From positions 1-42,648 of the forward strand of contig JACIWB010000007.1 in the NCBI GenBank assembly GCA_014361245.1: a DNA stretch of 42,648 nucleotides, read 5' to 3'. Under the pieces are notes generated by a model. That model was not told the DNA's origin. It worked only from the letters and a program-made list of their open reading frames with translations, and made no database searches. This DNA is from Thermoplasmatales archaeon. Lineage in GTDB: Archaea > Thermoplasmatota > E2 > UBA202 > JdFR-43. A program made the translations under genes and the position numbers. Shown here one piece after another: positions 1 to 8,402 of this stretch; within the stretch, counting starts at the first letter, position 1; every line of letters starts with the position of its first letter.

Positions 1-1
1 A

Positions 2-133
2 CAATGGGCTCCTGAATACATAGTTGGCTATCCACCTGGTGACTTCGATATTTCCATAGGAGATGCAGTATTCATATTCAGAAATGAAGGAGGAATAATA
101 CAATGGGATGGCGGGCGCTCCTTGCAATCTTAA
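2..133 (+). CDS. C-terminal fragment of a secreted or surface protein (start outside window)
   Basis: An open frame enters from the left edge and stops with TAA at 131-133, giving 43 residues that include YIVGYPPGDFDISIGDAVF and end in WDGGRSLQS. The pattern of a W-x-x-x-Y-hydrophobic segment, then a short glycine/proline turn and 'I..GDAVFIF', resembles repeated C-terminal beta modules of archaeal surface proteins, in which a 'GYAFFVY'-like strand follows. That family link is recalled from general knowledge and is weak. No membrane anchor or sorting signal is visible in the part present. A 5-bp hairpin follows the stop. The function cannot be stated. Confidence 0.5.
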   Translation, partial: QWAPEYIVGYPPGDFDISIGDAVFIFRNEGGIIQWDGGRSLQS

Positions 134-140
134 TTCCAAC

Positions 141-163
141 AAATGCGGTTTTTCCGCAAATTT
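141..163 (+). terminator. Possible 3' hairpin after the left-edge gene
   Basis: TGCGG, a five-T loop and CCGCA form a short stem 10 nt after the stop of the left-edge gene. No long T tract follows, so termination is only a possibility. Confidence 0.25.
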
Positions 164-209
164 GATGAAAGTTAGGTTATATATTTCGAGGAATATTCAA
201 AATTTAAAT

Positions 210-653
210 TTAAAATGCAAAAACTTCCCATGGCTCTATTTCACCATTTACTAAATAAAAAATCGGGTTTAGCTCCAAAACATCATAATTTTTATTGCAT
301 AAGAAGCTATACCTTTCTAAATCCCTTTTTTTTAATTTATTACAAAGATGAAGAAATTCAAATTTAACTTGTCCCGAAGTAACTGAAATTATTTTAGAAA
401 GAGGTTTTTCAATATTTAATTTGTTTCTATCAAATATATAATTTCTTTTTTTAGCTTCTAAATATACATAATATAAGTAGGATTCTATTGCTAGGAGAGG
501 GCTTTTGAAATTTTTAAATCTCAGCAATTGAGGATGATATTTATATCCTTTTGTTTTTCCTTCCAAAACTTTTTTGGCAAGCAATCCTTCACACCATAAA
601 GCAACTATGCCTTTATTATCTAAATATTTTGGATGAATTGACCAGATCCTCAT
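210..653 (-). CDS. T4 endonuclease V-like (pyrimidine dimer DNA glycosylase family) protein
   Basis: This 147-residue protein begins MRIWSIHPKYLDNKG and continues with LWCEGLLAKKVLEG and KTKGYKYHPQL. That start is typical of the widespread short family assigned to the pyrimidine dimer DNA glycosylase / T4 endonuclease V Pfam group. The glutamate in LWCEGLLA (residue 22) lines up with the catalytic Glu of the phage enzyme. The phage enzyme uses the amino group of Thr2 after Met removal, but here residue 2 is Arg, which normally blocks Met removal, so DNA-repair activity is not assured. The gene stands alone, divergent from the membrane protein at 745. Family placement is fairly secure; function is inferred. 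Confidence 0.7.
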   Translation of the reverse strand: MRIWSIHPKYLDNKGIVALWCEGLLAKKVLEGKTKGYKYHPQLLRFKNFKSPLLAIESYLYYVYLEAKKRNYIFDRNKLNIEKPLSKIISVTSGQVKFEFLHLCNKLKKRDLERYSFLCNKNYDVLELNPIFYLVNGEIEPWEVFAF

Positions 654-715
654 TTTTTCCTTATGTCAAAAAATATAACTTCTTCATATAAATCTTTTTA
701 GCCCAAAATGCTAAA

Positions 716-727
716 TTTTATAAATAT
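716..727 (+). promoter_or_regulatory. TATA box for the gene at 745
   Basis: TTTTATAAATAT is centred about 23 nt before the ATG at 745, the spacing expected for a leaderless archaeal transcript. No Shine-Dalgarno sequence is present. Confidence 0.55.
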
Positions 728-744
728 TAAAAACTTATAACCCT

Positions 745-1347
745 ATGAAACTTGATAATAGGGATAAGATGGTTATATCTGTTGGGATTGCAATACTTGT
801 TGTGGCAATAATTGGTATAGTATATCACGAAAGAAGTTATGTTTCAATGCAGGAAATTCAAAAAGAGAAATTCAGGGTTAGCTGGGTTGAATATAGTGAT
901 GAAATAAATGATGAATTCTATGTAGGGAAGGAAGGGATTGAACAGACATATGAAATAAAATTGAATGAAAATTATGCTGGCATTTCTTCACTGCATGCCT
1001 TGATTGAATGGGAGGATAACATAAATCTTCATGGTATAATTTTTAAATGGAACTGGACTGATAAGGTCGATGCAACAATAAGCGTGCCAGAAATGAATTT
1101 CTCGAAATCATATTCTGAATATGGAAAAATAGAAGCAAGTGTTAAAGGAAGCATACCAAATGATTTTATTTTTGAAGGAAATGAAACAGCCCTATATGAA
1201 AAATTAAAAGAATATGAAATTAAGGATGTTAAATGCAAAACAAGTTTTTCAATAACTCCAAAGCCAGTTCTTCTTGATAAAGGAAATGGCATTCAGATAA
1301 AGATTTTATATACCTATTACAAGCCAAAAATAGAAAAAATCAGCTAA
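745..1347 (+). CDS. Membrane-anchored protein of unknown function
   Basis: Two hundred residues. A single N-terminal membrane helix (about residues 10-27, VISVGIAILVVAIIGIVY) follows a charged MKLDNRDK segment. The rest is a hydrophilic, beta-rich domain expected outside the cell, with NWT, NFS and NET sequons. No catalytic motif is recognised. The start is supported by the TATA box at leaderless spacing. The last 8 nt overlap the end of pelA tail-to-tail. It may be an archaeal surface or accessory protein; no family name is justified. Confidence 0.75.
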   Translation: MKLDNRDKMVISVGIAILVVAIIGIVYHERSYVSMQEIQKEKFRVSWVEYSDEINDEFYVGKEGIEQTYEIKLNENYAGISSLHALIEWEDNINLHGIIFKWNWTDKVDATISVPEMNFSKSYSEYGKIEASVKGSIPNDFIFEGNETALYEKLKEYEIKDVKCKTSFSITPKPVLLDKGNGIQIKILYTYYKPKIEKIS

Positions 1348-2341
1348 TCTTATATCTTAAAAAAGCAGCAATTCCGCCGAGCGCCGCCAGCTTTTTCCCT
1401 CCTTCATGAAGTTCGCTCACAAAAATTATATCAGCCCCTGTTTTTTCCGCTTTTTTAATCAGTTCCTCCTCATTCCTTACAAGAGAGTTTAATAAAATTA
1501 GCTTTTCAATTGCTCCAGCCTCAGCATATTTTTCAACCTCTTCCCTGCCGTAAGCAACATTTCCATTTTTTGAAATTTCCTCAAGAATTTTTTCAACAAT
1601 TTCTATTTCCTTTGCAACCCTATTTTCTTCCATGAACTTTCTGACTATTCCTCTTTTTATCGCTTCATATACCCCAGCCGTGCCAGAATTGAAAACGCTG
1701 TCAACAAAATAATTCTTAATTTCATTTTTCGCAAAAGATAAAAATTTCTCTTTGGCAAAGCCAGCCCCAACTATTGCAATTGGCAAATTTATTTCCTTTA
1801 TCTTTCTTAATATCTGTCCATAATATTCTTTTTCATTATATTCTCCCTTATAATCTTTTCCACATTTATCTGAAAAAATATGGAATTTCTCCTCAATTCC
1901 ATATTCATGAATTACTGCAAGAGTTGCTTCGTCATCATCCATAACAAGAATTGCAAATTTTGGCTTTATTTCCTCCGCCTCCCTTAATCTTTTTAGATGA
2001 TATTCTTTCCATTCCTTTTCTATTTTTATTTCCATATTTGGTTCAATTGAAAATGTATGATATGCTCCCGCCTCCTCGCCTTCAACAATTTTTCCCCTAA
2101 TTCTCAGTATATCAGTGAATTCATGAAATTCTTTATCAGTTACTTCTATTTTAAGATAAACTCTTTCTTTTTCCTCTTTCTTTCTCCTTATTTTTTCGAT
2201 GCTATCTTTTTTACTCCTGAAAGTATATCCTGATAAAAAATCTCCTTCTTCTATTACATTGTAAAGATGCCAGCAGTCGTTTTTGCTCTGAACAAGTAAT
2301 CTTGCAATTCCCTTTTTTAAATCCAGTTCCAGTATTTTCAT
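1340..2341 (-). CDS. pelA: Pelota, ribosome rescue factor (aPelota/Dom34)
   Basis: A 333-residue protein close to the usual archaeal Pelota length. It begins [20 protein letters not shown], followed by a basic Sm-like N-terminal domain (about 1-125), an eRF1-like domain 2 containing [15 protein letters not shown], and an eRF1-like domain 3 ending with [20 protein letters not shown]. The GGQ motif of true release factors is absent, as expected. With aEF1A and ABCE1, Pelota enters the empty A site of stalled ribosomes and promotes subunit splitting. It is the third gene of an operon: its ATG overlaps the rqcH stop as ATGA. This places ribosome splitting next to the factor acting on the split 50S subunit. 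Identification is confident. Confidence 0.93.
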   Translation of the reverse strand: MKILELDLKKGIARLLVQSKNDCWHLYNVIEEGDFLSGYTFRSKKDSIEKIRRKKEEKERVYLKIEVTDKEFHEFTDILRIRGKIVEGEEAGAYHTFSIEPNMEIKIEKEWKEYHLKRLREAEEIKPKFAILVMDDDEATLAVIHEYGIEEKFHIFSDKCGKDYKGEYNEKEYYGQILRKIKEINLPIAIVGAGFAKEKFLSFAKNEIKNYFVDSVFNSGTAGVYEAIKRGIVRKFMEENRVAKEIEIVEKILEEISKNGNVAYGREEVEKYAEAGAIEKLILLNSLVRNEEELIKKAEKTGADIIFVSELHEGGKKLAALGGIAAFLRYKIS

Positions 2342-4083
2342 AAATTTTCCTCCTTTACAGACAATTCTCCAGGAGGCAAAACTTTCTGCAATTCTTCTAT
2401 GCTCACGCCAAAAATTTCTGCAAAACTTTTTGCAATTTTATTTGGATTTTCCCTACCAGGAATAAAAACAACCCATTTTTTAGCAAGCTTTTTAATCGCT
2501 GACGGAGGACCACCCATTATCTTTATCTCTCCTTTAATTTCAACCAATCCAACCGCAATTTCAAGAGCGCACCTTTCATAATTCCTTTTTCCTCTTATCA
2601 TAAATGCTCCAAGAGGCAAATACATGCCAGATTCAGCACTCTTTGAAACCTGCCACGGATAAACCCAGTAGGCATCGCAAGCAGTAAATTGACCCCATGC
2701 TTTAGAATATGAAGCCGCAAACTGACATGCTTCCTTAATTGTGTCTTCGCTTATCTTCAATGGCTTTCCATCCAAATCATGCGCCTTTATTATGCAGGAC
2801 GGCGCCCCATGCACATCTGCATGCACATATATATCATTTTCCTTCAGATATTTCTTTACAATTTTTTCATTGCTTCTTGCATCCTTTCCTCCAATAACAA
2901 TATTTCCATCTGAGGAGATGAACCACCTATAATTTTCAAACCAGTGTTTTTTTTTCTTTTTAACTTCTTCCTTAAATTTACTGATTCTAATTTTTGTTTC
3001 TTCTATTGCTTTCCTTGCCCCCTCTATCTTTTCCCTCATTTTTTTACTCTTTAAATATTTATCATTTGCATTTTCATAGACACTTTTTCTCGAATCTATC
3101 TTAACAATCATATTCTTCCCAATATAAGGTAATTCAACCTCTATAAATGGATACTTCTTCCTTTTTATTTTCTCCTTTTCTTCACCTTTCAATATTCTTT
3201 CAATTAATTCATAATTTGCAAAAATAGCATCTCCCTCTTCCCTATATCTCTTCTCTTCTTCTTCGAATTTCTTTATTGCTTCTTCCTGTTTCGCTATCTG
3301 TCTCTCTATTCTTTCTTTCTCTTCCTCCTTTTTTTCCTTTTCCTCCTTTTTTATTGAATGATAATATTCATCATATGCCTCGCTTATACTTTCAAAAAAA
3401 ATTTTCTCATATCCTTCATATCTTTTTAGGGAATAAGGTAAAACATCTATAAATTCAGAATTTTTTATAATCTGTGGCTCAAATTTTTTCCCCTCAATTT
3501 TTTCAATAAATTTTCTAAAATCTTCATAACTTTTTATTTCCTCTGCATATATTCTTGGAACACCGTTTTCTATTAAAAAATTTAAAATATCCTCTCTTTT
3601 CATGAAATCTTCTTCAGAAATCTTCTTTGGATTTTTTGCAGAAGGAAAAATGTATTTTTCTCCTGGCTTTAATATCCTGTCTCTCCATTTTTGATGTGTA
3701 ATAGGCAGAATTATTTTCCATTCTTCATCTAAAAGCAATATATTTCCAGGAGGAATTATTTCAATAGCCAGCCTGTATATTTTTTCCTTAATTATTTCAA
3801 TTAAAACAATTCTATCCATTTCATACTGCTCTATCTTTGCTATCTTTCCCCCTCCTAAATATTTCCTTAAAGCCATTGCGAAAGGAGGTGGCTGCTTCTC
3901 TTCCTTCTGCCTGTATTTACTCAAGCATATCCATTTCCCGCTTTTTATAAAAAGCTCTTTATCCTTTAAATTTATGAAAATTTCATCATTTTTCTGATAT
4001 ATCTTTCCTACATATCTGCCCACCATGCTCTGGAGCTCGCTAACAATTGCATATATATCGACAGCATCGAGCCTTTCCTTCAT
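2338..4083 (-). CDS. rqcH: RqcH/NEMF (Rqc2, NFACT family) ribosome-associated quality control factor
   Basis: The ATG start at 4083 gives 581 residues; it forms an ATGA overlap with the upstream peptidase stop, whereas the longer frame needs a TTG. NFACT-N spans about 1-200. Asp9 and the DR pair (Asp90-Arg91, in [10 protein letters not shown]) match positions needed for tRNA-dependent tailing in Rqc2/RqcH. A highly charged coiled coil lies near 245-300 and another near 345-380. NFACT-R (DUF814) follows from [20 protein letters not shown] with [20 protein letters not shown] and a C-terminal GGPPSAI segment. NFACT proteins bind obstructed large subunits and can extend the nascent chain C-terminally. 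Tailing by archaeal members is inference. Confidence 0.93.
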   Translation of the reverse strand: MKERLDAVDIYAIVSELQSMVGRYVGKIYQKNDEIFINLKDKELFIKSGKWICLSKYRQKEEKQPPPFAMALRKYLGGGKIAKIEQYEMDRIVLIEIIKEKIYRLAIEIIPPGNILLLDEEWKIILPITHQKWRDRILKPGEKYIFPSAKNPKKISEEDFMKREDILNFLIENGVPRIYAEEIKSYEDFRKFIEKIEGKKFEPQIIKNSEFIDVLPYSLKRYEGYEKIFFESISEAYDEYYHSIKKEEKEKKEEEKERIERQIAKQEEAIKKFEEEEKRYREEGDAIFANYELIERILKGEEKEKIKRKKYPFIEVELPYIGKNMIVKIDSRKSVYENANDKYLKSKKMREKIEGARKAIEETKIRISKFKEEVKKKKKHWFENYRWFISSDGNIVIGGKDARSNEKIVKKYLKENDIYVHADVHGAPSCIIKAHDLDGKPLKISEDTIKEACQFAASYSKAWGQFTACDAYWVYPWQVSKSAESGMYLPLGAFMIRGKRNYERCALEIAVGLVEIKGEIKIMGGPPSAIKKLAKKWVVFIPGRENPNKIAKSFAEIFGVSIEELQKVLPPGELSVKEENL

Positions 4084-5741
4084 TTTATCTGCAAGCAAGG
4101 CATTCCAAGAAGAATATACTCCTCCAGCGTTTTGTAATCCTGCCAGTCATCAAGAGGAATTTCAATAATATAATCTTTTATTGCATCATAAAACATATCC
4201 CCCAGAAATTCTGATTCGTAATAATTCTTAAAAAATTCTATTTCAAGATACCCAGAAAGAGTTTTAGTTGTATTGTATCCACTGAGCCCATATGAAAGCC
4301 CGCTCGCCCCAATAAATGCAACAGCACCGCCATGTCTCTTCTTTAAAAATTGCCATCCAAGGCATTCATATGTTAAATTAAATTGGGCTGTATGGCATGC
4401 ATTTGCAAAAATTATTGGTAATTTCCTGTTGTAATAAGTATATACATCAAGTAAGGTAATTCCAATCCATTCATCGCTGTTGTGTGGATGCGTTGCCCAG
4501 CTATTTGGTGAGCCATGTCCAGAGAAATCTATGAAATCAATTCCCTTCATTATTTCCTTCCATATGTTTTTCCTGTTCAATGAGCCATCGCTTGCCTTCA
4601 ACTTTATGCATTCAAAATCATTCATCGTGCCAGCTACAATCTCATTCAAATATTCTCCTTCATTGACATCCTCTCTATCAAATGTATCTGTGTCTCCACC
4701 GCAAAAAAGAATTCTTTTAACTTTATCGCTATTTTCATATTCAATAACCTTTTTTATAACATTTTTTAATTCCGCTTTACTCCTACAAGCAAATCTTCCA
4801 ACATAAACATCTGGCATTAAATCAATTTTGTCATATCTTCCTTCATAATTATATTCAGCAAATATTCCATTCCCATTGCTGTCCCAGTCATCAAAAACAA
4901 TGCTTCCATTCTCATATTTATAAATATCTGCAAAGTATAAATCGCTTATAAATTCATTTTCTGTAAATGGGGGGACATGGTCAATTGCATATGCGTATCT
5001 AACTGGCATGAGCCATTTCTCATTAAACCCAAAAGCCCTTCCTCCTACAAGCATAACATATTTTATTCCCCATTCCTCAATTGCATTTTTAATGAAATAT
5101 TTCACTTTTTCAGCATCATCCCTGCCATTTCTCGCTACATTGCTACTGTAAATTTCATTCAACCCCACTGCTATTGTCTTTATTCCCTTGCTTTCCTTAT
5201 GCTGCTTCAATGCTTCAATCTCGCTCAGCCATGCATCTGGTGAAATTATTAAAAAATCATATAGCGAGGCACTTTCAGTTTTTTCTGGCAAAACATAATC
5301 AATTTTTACATCAAATTCTGCATGCAAAACTTCATTTCTCAAAGCATTGTATCTGAAAGGATAAAGATATAAGGAAAGGAAAATTACTCTTTCGCCATTG
5401 TTTATTCCTGCATGAATTTCATATTCATACCAGCTTGAAGGATAAAACTCATCCTTGCTATATATTTCGCCCTCTTTTATTTCAAATTTTTTTGGATAAG
5501 GAGCGGGAGCTGGCTTTATTTTTTCCTTTAATTTTATCTTTTCAACATTTTTTTCCTTTACTATTACCTCCTTTATTTCAGTTCCAAACGGAAATACATA
5601 TGTTTCATATTTATATGGCAAAACTGGATAGCCCTCTTTATAAATAAAATTTGTATAGCCAGCAAAGATATTTTCATTGCTTTTTTGAACTGCCACAGGA
5701 GCAATCATTACAAGAAATGTTATAAATGCTAAAACTTTCAT
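4080..5741 (-). CDS. Secreted C25 (gingipain-like) cysteine peptidase
   Basis: A 553-residue protein with a signal peptide ([18 protein letters not shown]). An N-terminal beta-rich propeptide-like region (about 25-150, [19 protein letters not shown]) is typical of C25 precursors. The clan CD catalytic pair is intact: His409 in [11 protein letters not shown] and Cys449 in [12 protein letters not shown]. Asp-rich segments such as [14 protein letters not shown] and [15 protein letters not shown] lie between. The protein ends with the catalytic domain, without adhesin repeats or a C-terminal anchor, so it is probably released. It is the first gene of an operon with rqcH and pelA (ATGA overlaps). 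A promoter-like TATA and a hairpin precede it. Activity is likely; cleavage specificity cannot be read from sequence. Confidence 0.87.
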   Translation of the reverse strand: MKVLAFITFLVMIAPVAVQKSNENIFAGYTNFIYKEGYPVLPYKYETYVFPFGTEIKEVIVKEKNVEKIKLKEKIKPAPAPYPKKFEIKEGEIYSKDEFYPSSWYEYEIHAGINNGERVIFLSLYLYPFRYNALRNEVLHAEFDVKIDYVLPEKTESASLYDFLIISPDAWLSEIEALKQHKESKGIKTIAVGLNEIYSSNVARNGRDDAEKVKYFIKNAIEEWGIKYVMLVGGRAFGFNEKWLMPVRYAYAIDHVPPFTENEFISDLYFADIYKYENGSIVFDDWDSNGNGIFAEYNYEGRYDKIDLMPDVYVGRFACRSKAELKNVIKKVIEYENSDKVKRILFCGGDTDTFDREDVNEGEYLNEIVAGTMNDFECIKLKASDGSLNRKNIWKEIMKGIDFIDFSGHGSPNSWATHPHNSDEWIGITLLDVYTYYNRKLPIIFANACHTAQFNLTYECLGWQFLKKRHGGAVAFIGASGLSYGLSGYNTTKTLSGYLEIEFFKNYYESEFLGDMFYDAIKDYIIEIPLDDWQDYKTLEEYILLGMPCLQIK

Positions 5742-5803
5742 AAGAATAATAGTTGTTTATATTAAAAAACTTATGGAGGCAGGGGGAGGGAGGAAAATAA
5801 AAA

Positions 5804-5829
5804 GAGAGGGAGGCATTTTCCCTCCCCTC
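5804..5829 (-). promoter_or_regulatory. Leader hairpin followed by a T-rich run before the C25-rqcH-pelA operon
   Basis: On the minus strand GAGGGGAGGG, a short loop and CCTCCCTCTC pair imperfectly, followed by TTTTTATTTT. It lies downstream of a TATA-like box and about 60 nt before the peptidase ATG. It could terminate the upstream aminotransferase-cyclo-ligase transcript or act as an attenuator. Confidence 0.4.
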
Positions 5830-5846
5830 GTAAAAATCATTATATA

Positions 5847-5856
5847 GTTTATAAAC
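5847..5856 (-). promoter_or_regulatory. TATA box for the C25-rqcH-pelA operon
   Basis: GTTTATAAAC is a perfect palindrome and a good archaeal TATA box. Initiation about 25 nt downstream would start the transcript at the G-rich hairpin near 5829. Confidence 0.45.
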
Positions 5857-5870
5857 AATATGTAGCAAAC

Positions 5871-5898
5871 ATCGAACTGTCTAAGACATTTATCGAAC
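5871..5898. promoter_or_regulatory. Palindrome flanked by direct repeats, upstream of a TATA box
   Basis: ATCGAAC is repeated directly (5871-5877 and 5892-5898) around the inverted repeat TGTCT-A-AGACA (5878-5888). The element sits just upstream of the TATA box at 5847-5856, where an archaeal activator or repressor could bind. The second repeat overlaps the stop of the upstream cyclo-ligase gene. Confidence 0.35.
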
Positions 5899-6438
5899 AT
5901 TGCATTTTATAATTCTTTTTTCAGTAATTATCATATCCATCCTTACATCATGTTCCTGATTAGGAATATTTTTCAAAACCTGAAAATCATAAGCTATTGC
6001 AATTCTTTTTGAAGGAATTTTTTTTAGCAGCCTATCAAAATATCCCTTTCCATAACCTATTCTATTTCCATTTTCATCGAATGCAATTCCAGGAACAATT
6101 ATAATATCCATACCTTTGTTTTCTATTTTTGGATCTTTTGGTTGCAATATTCCATATGCTCCGCTTTCAAGCTCTTCCCATGAATTTATTCTGGCAAGAA
6201 ATATTTCACCATTTTTTATAAATGGAACAAAAAGCTCCCTCTTTTTCGAATATTCTTTAATCAATCCATGTGTATAAACTTCGCTCCCAAATGAAATGTA
6301 GCATGCAATTCTATTTGCTTTTGAAAATTCTTCCAGGCGATAGAGTTTCTCCAAAATTATGTTGCTTTTTTCCAATATTTCATATGTTGAGAGAGAATTC
6401 CTTTTTTCAAGCAATTCTTTTCTTATTTTTTCTTTCAT
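5890..6438 (-). CDS. 5-formyltetrahydrofolate cyclo-ligase family protein
   Basis: The ATG at 6438 overlaps the upstream stop as TGATG, so 182 residues. Family motifs are the N-terminal KEKIRKELLEKRNSLS, YISFGSEVYTHGLI in the middle, IIVPGIAFDENGNRIGYG and the phosphate/ATP-binding loop GYGKGYFDRLL near residue 140. The enzyme converts 5-formyl-THF to 5,10-methenyl-THF using ATP. Together with SHMT and dihydropteroate synthase in this window it argues for tetrahydrofolate rather than only methanopterin as C1 carrier. Co-translated with the class V aminotransferase. Some archaeal members may act on other pterins. Confidence 0.9.
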   Translation of the reverse strand: MKEKIRKELLEKRNSLSTYEILEKSNIILEKLYRLEEFSKANRIACYISFGSEVYTHGLIKEYSKKRELFVPFIKNGEIFLARINSWEELESGAYGILQPKDPKIENKGMDIIIVPGIAFDENGNRIGYGKGYFDRLLKKIPSKRIAIAYDFQVLKNIPNQEHDVRMDMIITEKRIIKCNVR

Positions 6439-7508
6439 CAAAGCCCAAGTATTTCCTCAATTACTGCAAGCAAACCCTTTATATCCTGAACTTGTAAATC
6501 ACCCATATGGGCTATTCTGAATGTTTTTCCCTTTAAATCACCATATCCATCTGAGATACGCATATAATATTTTGCGAGCTGCTCGTTCAGCTCTTTAACT
6601 GATATATTTCTTGTATTCTTTATGCATGTTAGGGTTTTTGATTCATAGCCTTTCTCTGGATATATATCAAAATATTTTCTTGCCCAATCCTGGACAATTT
6701 TTGCCATTTTCTCATGTCTTGCAAATCTATTTTCAAGCCCTTCTTCATTCAATATATAATCAAGTTGCTTGTTCAATGCAAACATCTGGGAAATTGGAGG
6801 AGTAACCATTGTCTGATTCTTCTGATGATATTTATAAAGTAATGTTAAATTAAAATAATAGCTTCTTGGAGGAACATTTTTTGCCCTTTCCAGAAGTCTT
6901 TCACTGACAGATGCAACAGTTATTCCAGATGGAAGGGCAAAGCATTTCTGCACCCCAGCAAGGCACATATCTATTCCAAGCTTATCCACTTCTATTTTAA
7001 CTCCCCCCATAGCAGATACTGCATCAACCAAAAAGAGAACATCATCATATTTTTTCACAACTTCTGCAATTTCCTTTAAAGGATTCATAAGCCCTGTTGA
7101 TGTCTCATTGAAAACAAGAGTTATTGCATCGTATTCCCCGCTTTCGAGCTTTTCTTCGACCATCTCCGCTTTTATTGCCTTATCCCAGTCAATGCTTAAA
7201 GCATCACACGGCACACCATTACCTTTTGTTATTTCATGCCATCTCTTTGAAAAAGCTCCATTAATCAAATTAAGGCATTTCTTCGCAACGCCGTTGCATA
7301 CCGCCGCCTCCATTGCGCCCGTGGATGAAGACGGGAAAATGATGACGGGCTTTTCTGTATATAAAACCTTTTGCAATTTCTTTGTTATTTCCTCATATAG
7401 TTTGCTGAATTCTGCGGAGCGATGATATATCTGGGGGACAGCCATTTCCTGCAAAATTTCTTCTCTTACTTCTGTTGGGCCTGGGGTAAATAATTTTAGA
7501 TGCCTCAT
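6438..7508 (-). CDS. Class V aminotransferase, alanine/serine-glyoxylate (or serine-pyruvate) type
   Basis: A 356-residue PLP enzyme. It opens with LFTPGPTEVREEILQEMAV and YHRSAEFSKLYEEI, the standard start of the alanine-glyoxylate / serine-pyruvate family. The cofactor region has SSSTGAMEAAVCN, and DAVSAMGGVKIEVDKLGID precedes the PLP lysine in LAGVQKCFALPSG. Other possible roles in archaea include (S)-2-hydroxyacid-related or phosphoserine-like transamination, so the substrate is not fixed. Overlaps the cyclo-ligase gene. Glyoxylate from the GlcD/GlcF-like pair and glycine for SHMT make glyoxylate transamination plausible (inference). Confidence 0.88.
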   Translation of the reverse strand: MRHLKLFTPGPTEVREEILQEMAVPQIYHRSAEFSKLYEEITKKLQKVLYTEKPVIIFPSSSTGAMEAAVCNGVAKKCLNLINGAFSKRWHEITKGNGVPCDALSIDWDKAIKAEMVEEKLESGEYDAITLVFNETSTGLMNPLKEIAEVVKKYDDVLFLVDAVSAMGGVKIEVDKLGIDMCLAGVQKCFALPSGITVASVSERLLERAKNVPPRSYYFNLTLLYKYHQKNQTMVTPPISQMFALNKQLDYILNEEGLENRFARHEKMAKIVQDWARKYFDIYPEKGYESKTLTCIKNTRNISVKELNEQLAKYYMRISDGYGDLKGKTFRIAHMGDLQVQDIKGLLAVIEEILGL

Positions 7509-7538
7509 ATAGGTATATCCTGAGCAATACTTAAATTT

Positions 7539-8330
7539 TTACTTTATTCCAAAACCATTTTCTATCAGTTCAACAAACCTACTTATAAACCTTGATATGG
7601 TTGCTCCATCAGCTAAATCATGGTCAAAGGTAATAGTAAGATGTAAATAATCCCTAGCCTCAATTTTATTTTCAAAAATTCCTGGCTTTTTTGTAATTCC
7701 GTTTACAGCAACAAGAATGGATGTGGTTCCCCCTAAAGGAATTATCCATCCTGAAAATTTGCTGAACATACCTATGGATGTTACTCCAACTGTTCCCATA
7801 TGTTTTTTCTTTGTAATTCCTCTTTTTCTAAGCAAAAATAAAATTAATTTTTTTATAAGATATGGTGATTTTATTACAAATCTTTCAGTAAAACTCAATT
7901 TCATGAGCACCTGCTCCTCTCCCTCTCCTTTTTGAGCATTCCTTATTTCCTCAGTTATTTCCTTTATGCTCTTTTCATTTGCCATCCTTATTACATATGC
8001 CATTGGAATATGCTCCCCATTAACTATCTTTTCAATAGGTATGGCAACATCTACATCATCAAATATAACAATTTTATTTCTTCCTTGCCTGTAGGCATTC
8101 AACTCTTTATGTTCAACGAGAGCTTCAGCAAGGCATTTTATTATCCATGCAGTAAAGGAAATATCTCTTCCCTCCTTTTTGTGTTTTTTAATAGTTTCCA
8201 TAGATGCTGTTACATCTGCTTCAACTAAATAATGCAAGCTATGTTTGCGCCATCCCTCTCTTACTATAAGCTCAATATTTTTCCTGTATTTTGAAAATGG
8301 CTTTATTTGATAATTTCCAGCCTTGCTCAC
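7539..8330 (-). CDS. Stand-alone 2-oxoacid dehydrogenase E2-type acyltransferase catalytic domain
   Basis: A 263-residue protein starting at GTG with a TATA-like CTTAAATAG about 25 nt upstream. It has the chloramphenicol acetyltransferase-like fold of E2 enzymes: an early RKNIELIVREGWRKHSLHYL segment and the C-terminal active-site motif HDLADGA (HxxxDG) in TFDHDLADGATISRF. It lacks the N-terminal lipoyl domain and the peripheral-subunit-binding domain of true E2 subunits, and no E1, E3 or lipoate ligase gene is nearby. It therefore probably transfers an acyl group to another acceptor. Substrate unknown. Confidence 0.8.
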   Translation of the reverse strand: MSKAGNYQIKPFSKYRKNIELIVREGWRKHSLHYLVEADVTASMETIKKHKKEGRDISFTAWIIKCLAEALVEHKELNAYRQGRNKIVIFDDVDVAIPIEKIVNGEHIPMAYVIRMANEKSIKEITEEIRNAQKGEGEEQVLMKLSFTERFVIKSPYLIKKLILFLLRKRGITKKKHMGTVGVTSIGMFSKFSGWIIPLGGTTSILVAVNGITKKPGIFENKIEARDYLHLTITFDHDLADGATISRFISRFVELIENGFGIK

Positions 8331-8377
8331 AAAAATAAAGGAGAAAGTCTATTTAAGTTTGAGCTTTCAAATGAAAA

Positions 8378-8389
8378 ATAAATATAAAT
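8378..8389 (+). promoter_or_regulatory. TATA-like box deciding the start of the archaeosine radical SAM gene
   Basis: AATAAATATAAA lies about 20-25 nt before the ATG at 8403 and partly overlaps the alternative upstream ATG at 8388, favouring a leaderless start at 8403. Confidence 0.45.
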
Positions 8390-8402
8390 GCATTTATTAT
8401 CA

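Noticed and set aside
1029-1292. Open frame antisense to the membrane-anchored protein at 745
   Set aside because: The sense gene has a TATA box, membrane helix and coherent codon use; the antisense frame has none of these.
4084-4098. Upstream TTG start for rqcH
   Set aside because: The ATG at 4083 gives the family's usual N-terminus and a 4-nt ATGA overlap with the preceding stop.
5674-5868. Small open frame on the minus strand overlapping the C25 peptidase start
   Set aside because: It covers the promoter and hairpin region, overlaps the signal peptide in another frame and has no recognisable features.
5871-5898. GTTCGAT-like sequence considered as part of a tRNA T arm
   Set aside because: No cloverleaf can be formed around it; it overlaps a stop codon and is better explained as a palindrome with direct repeats.
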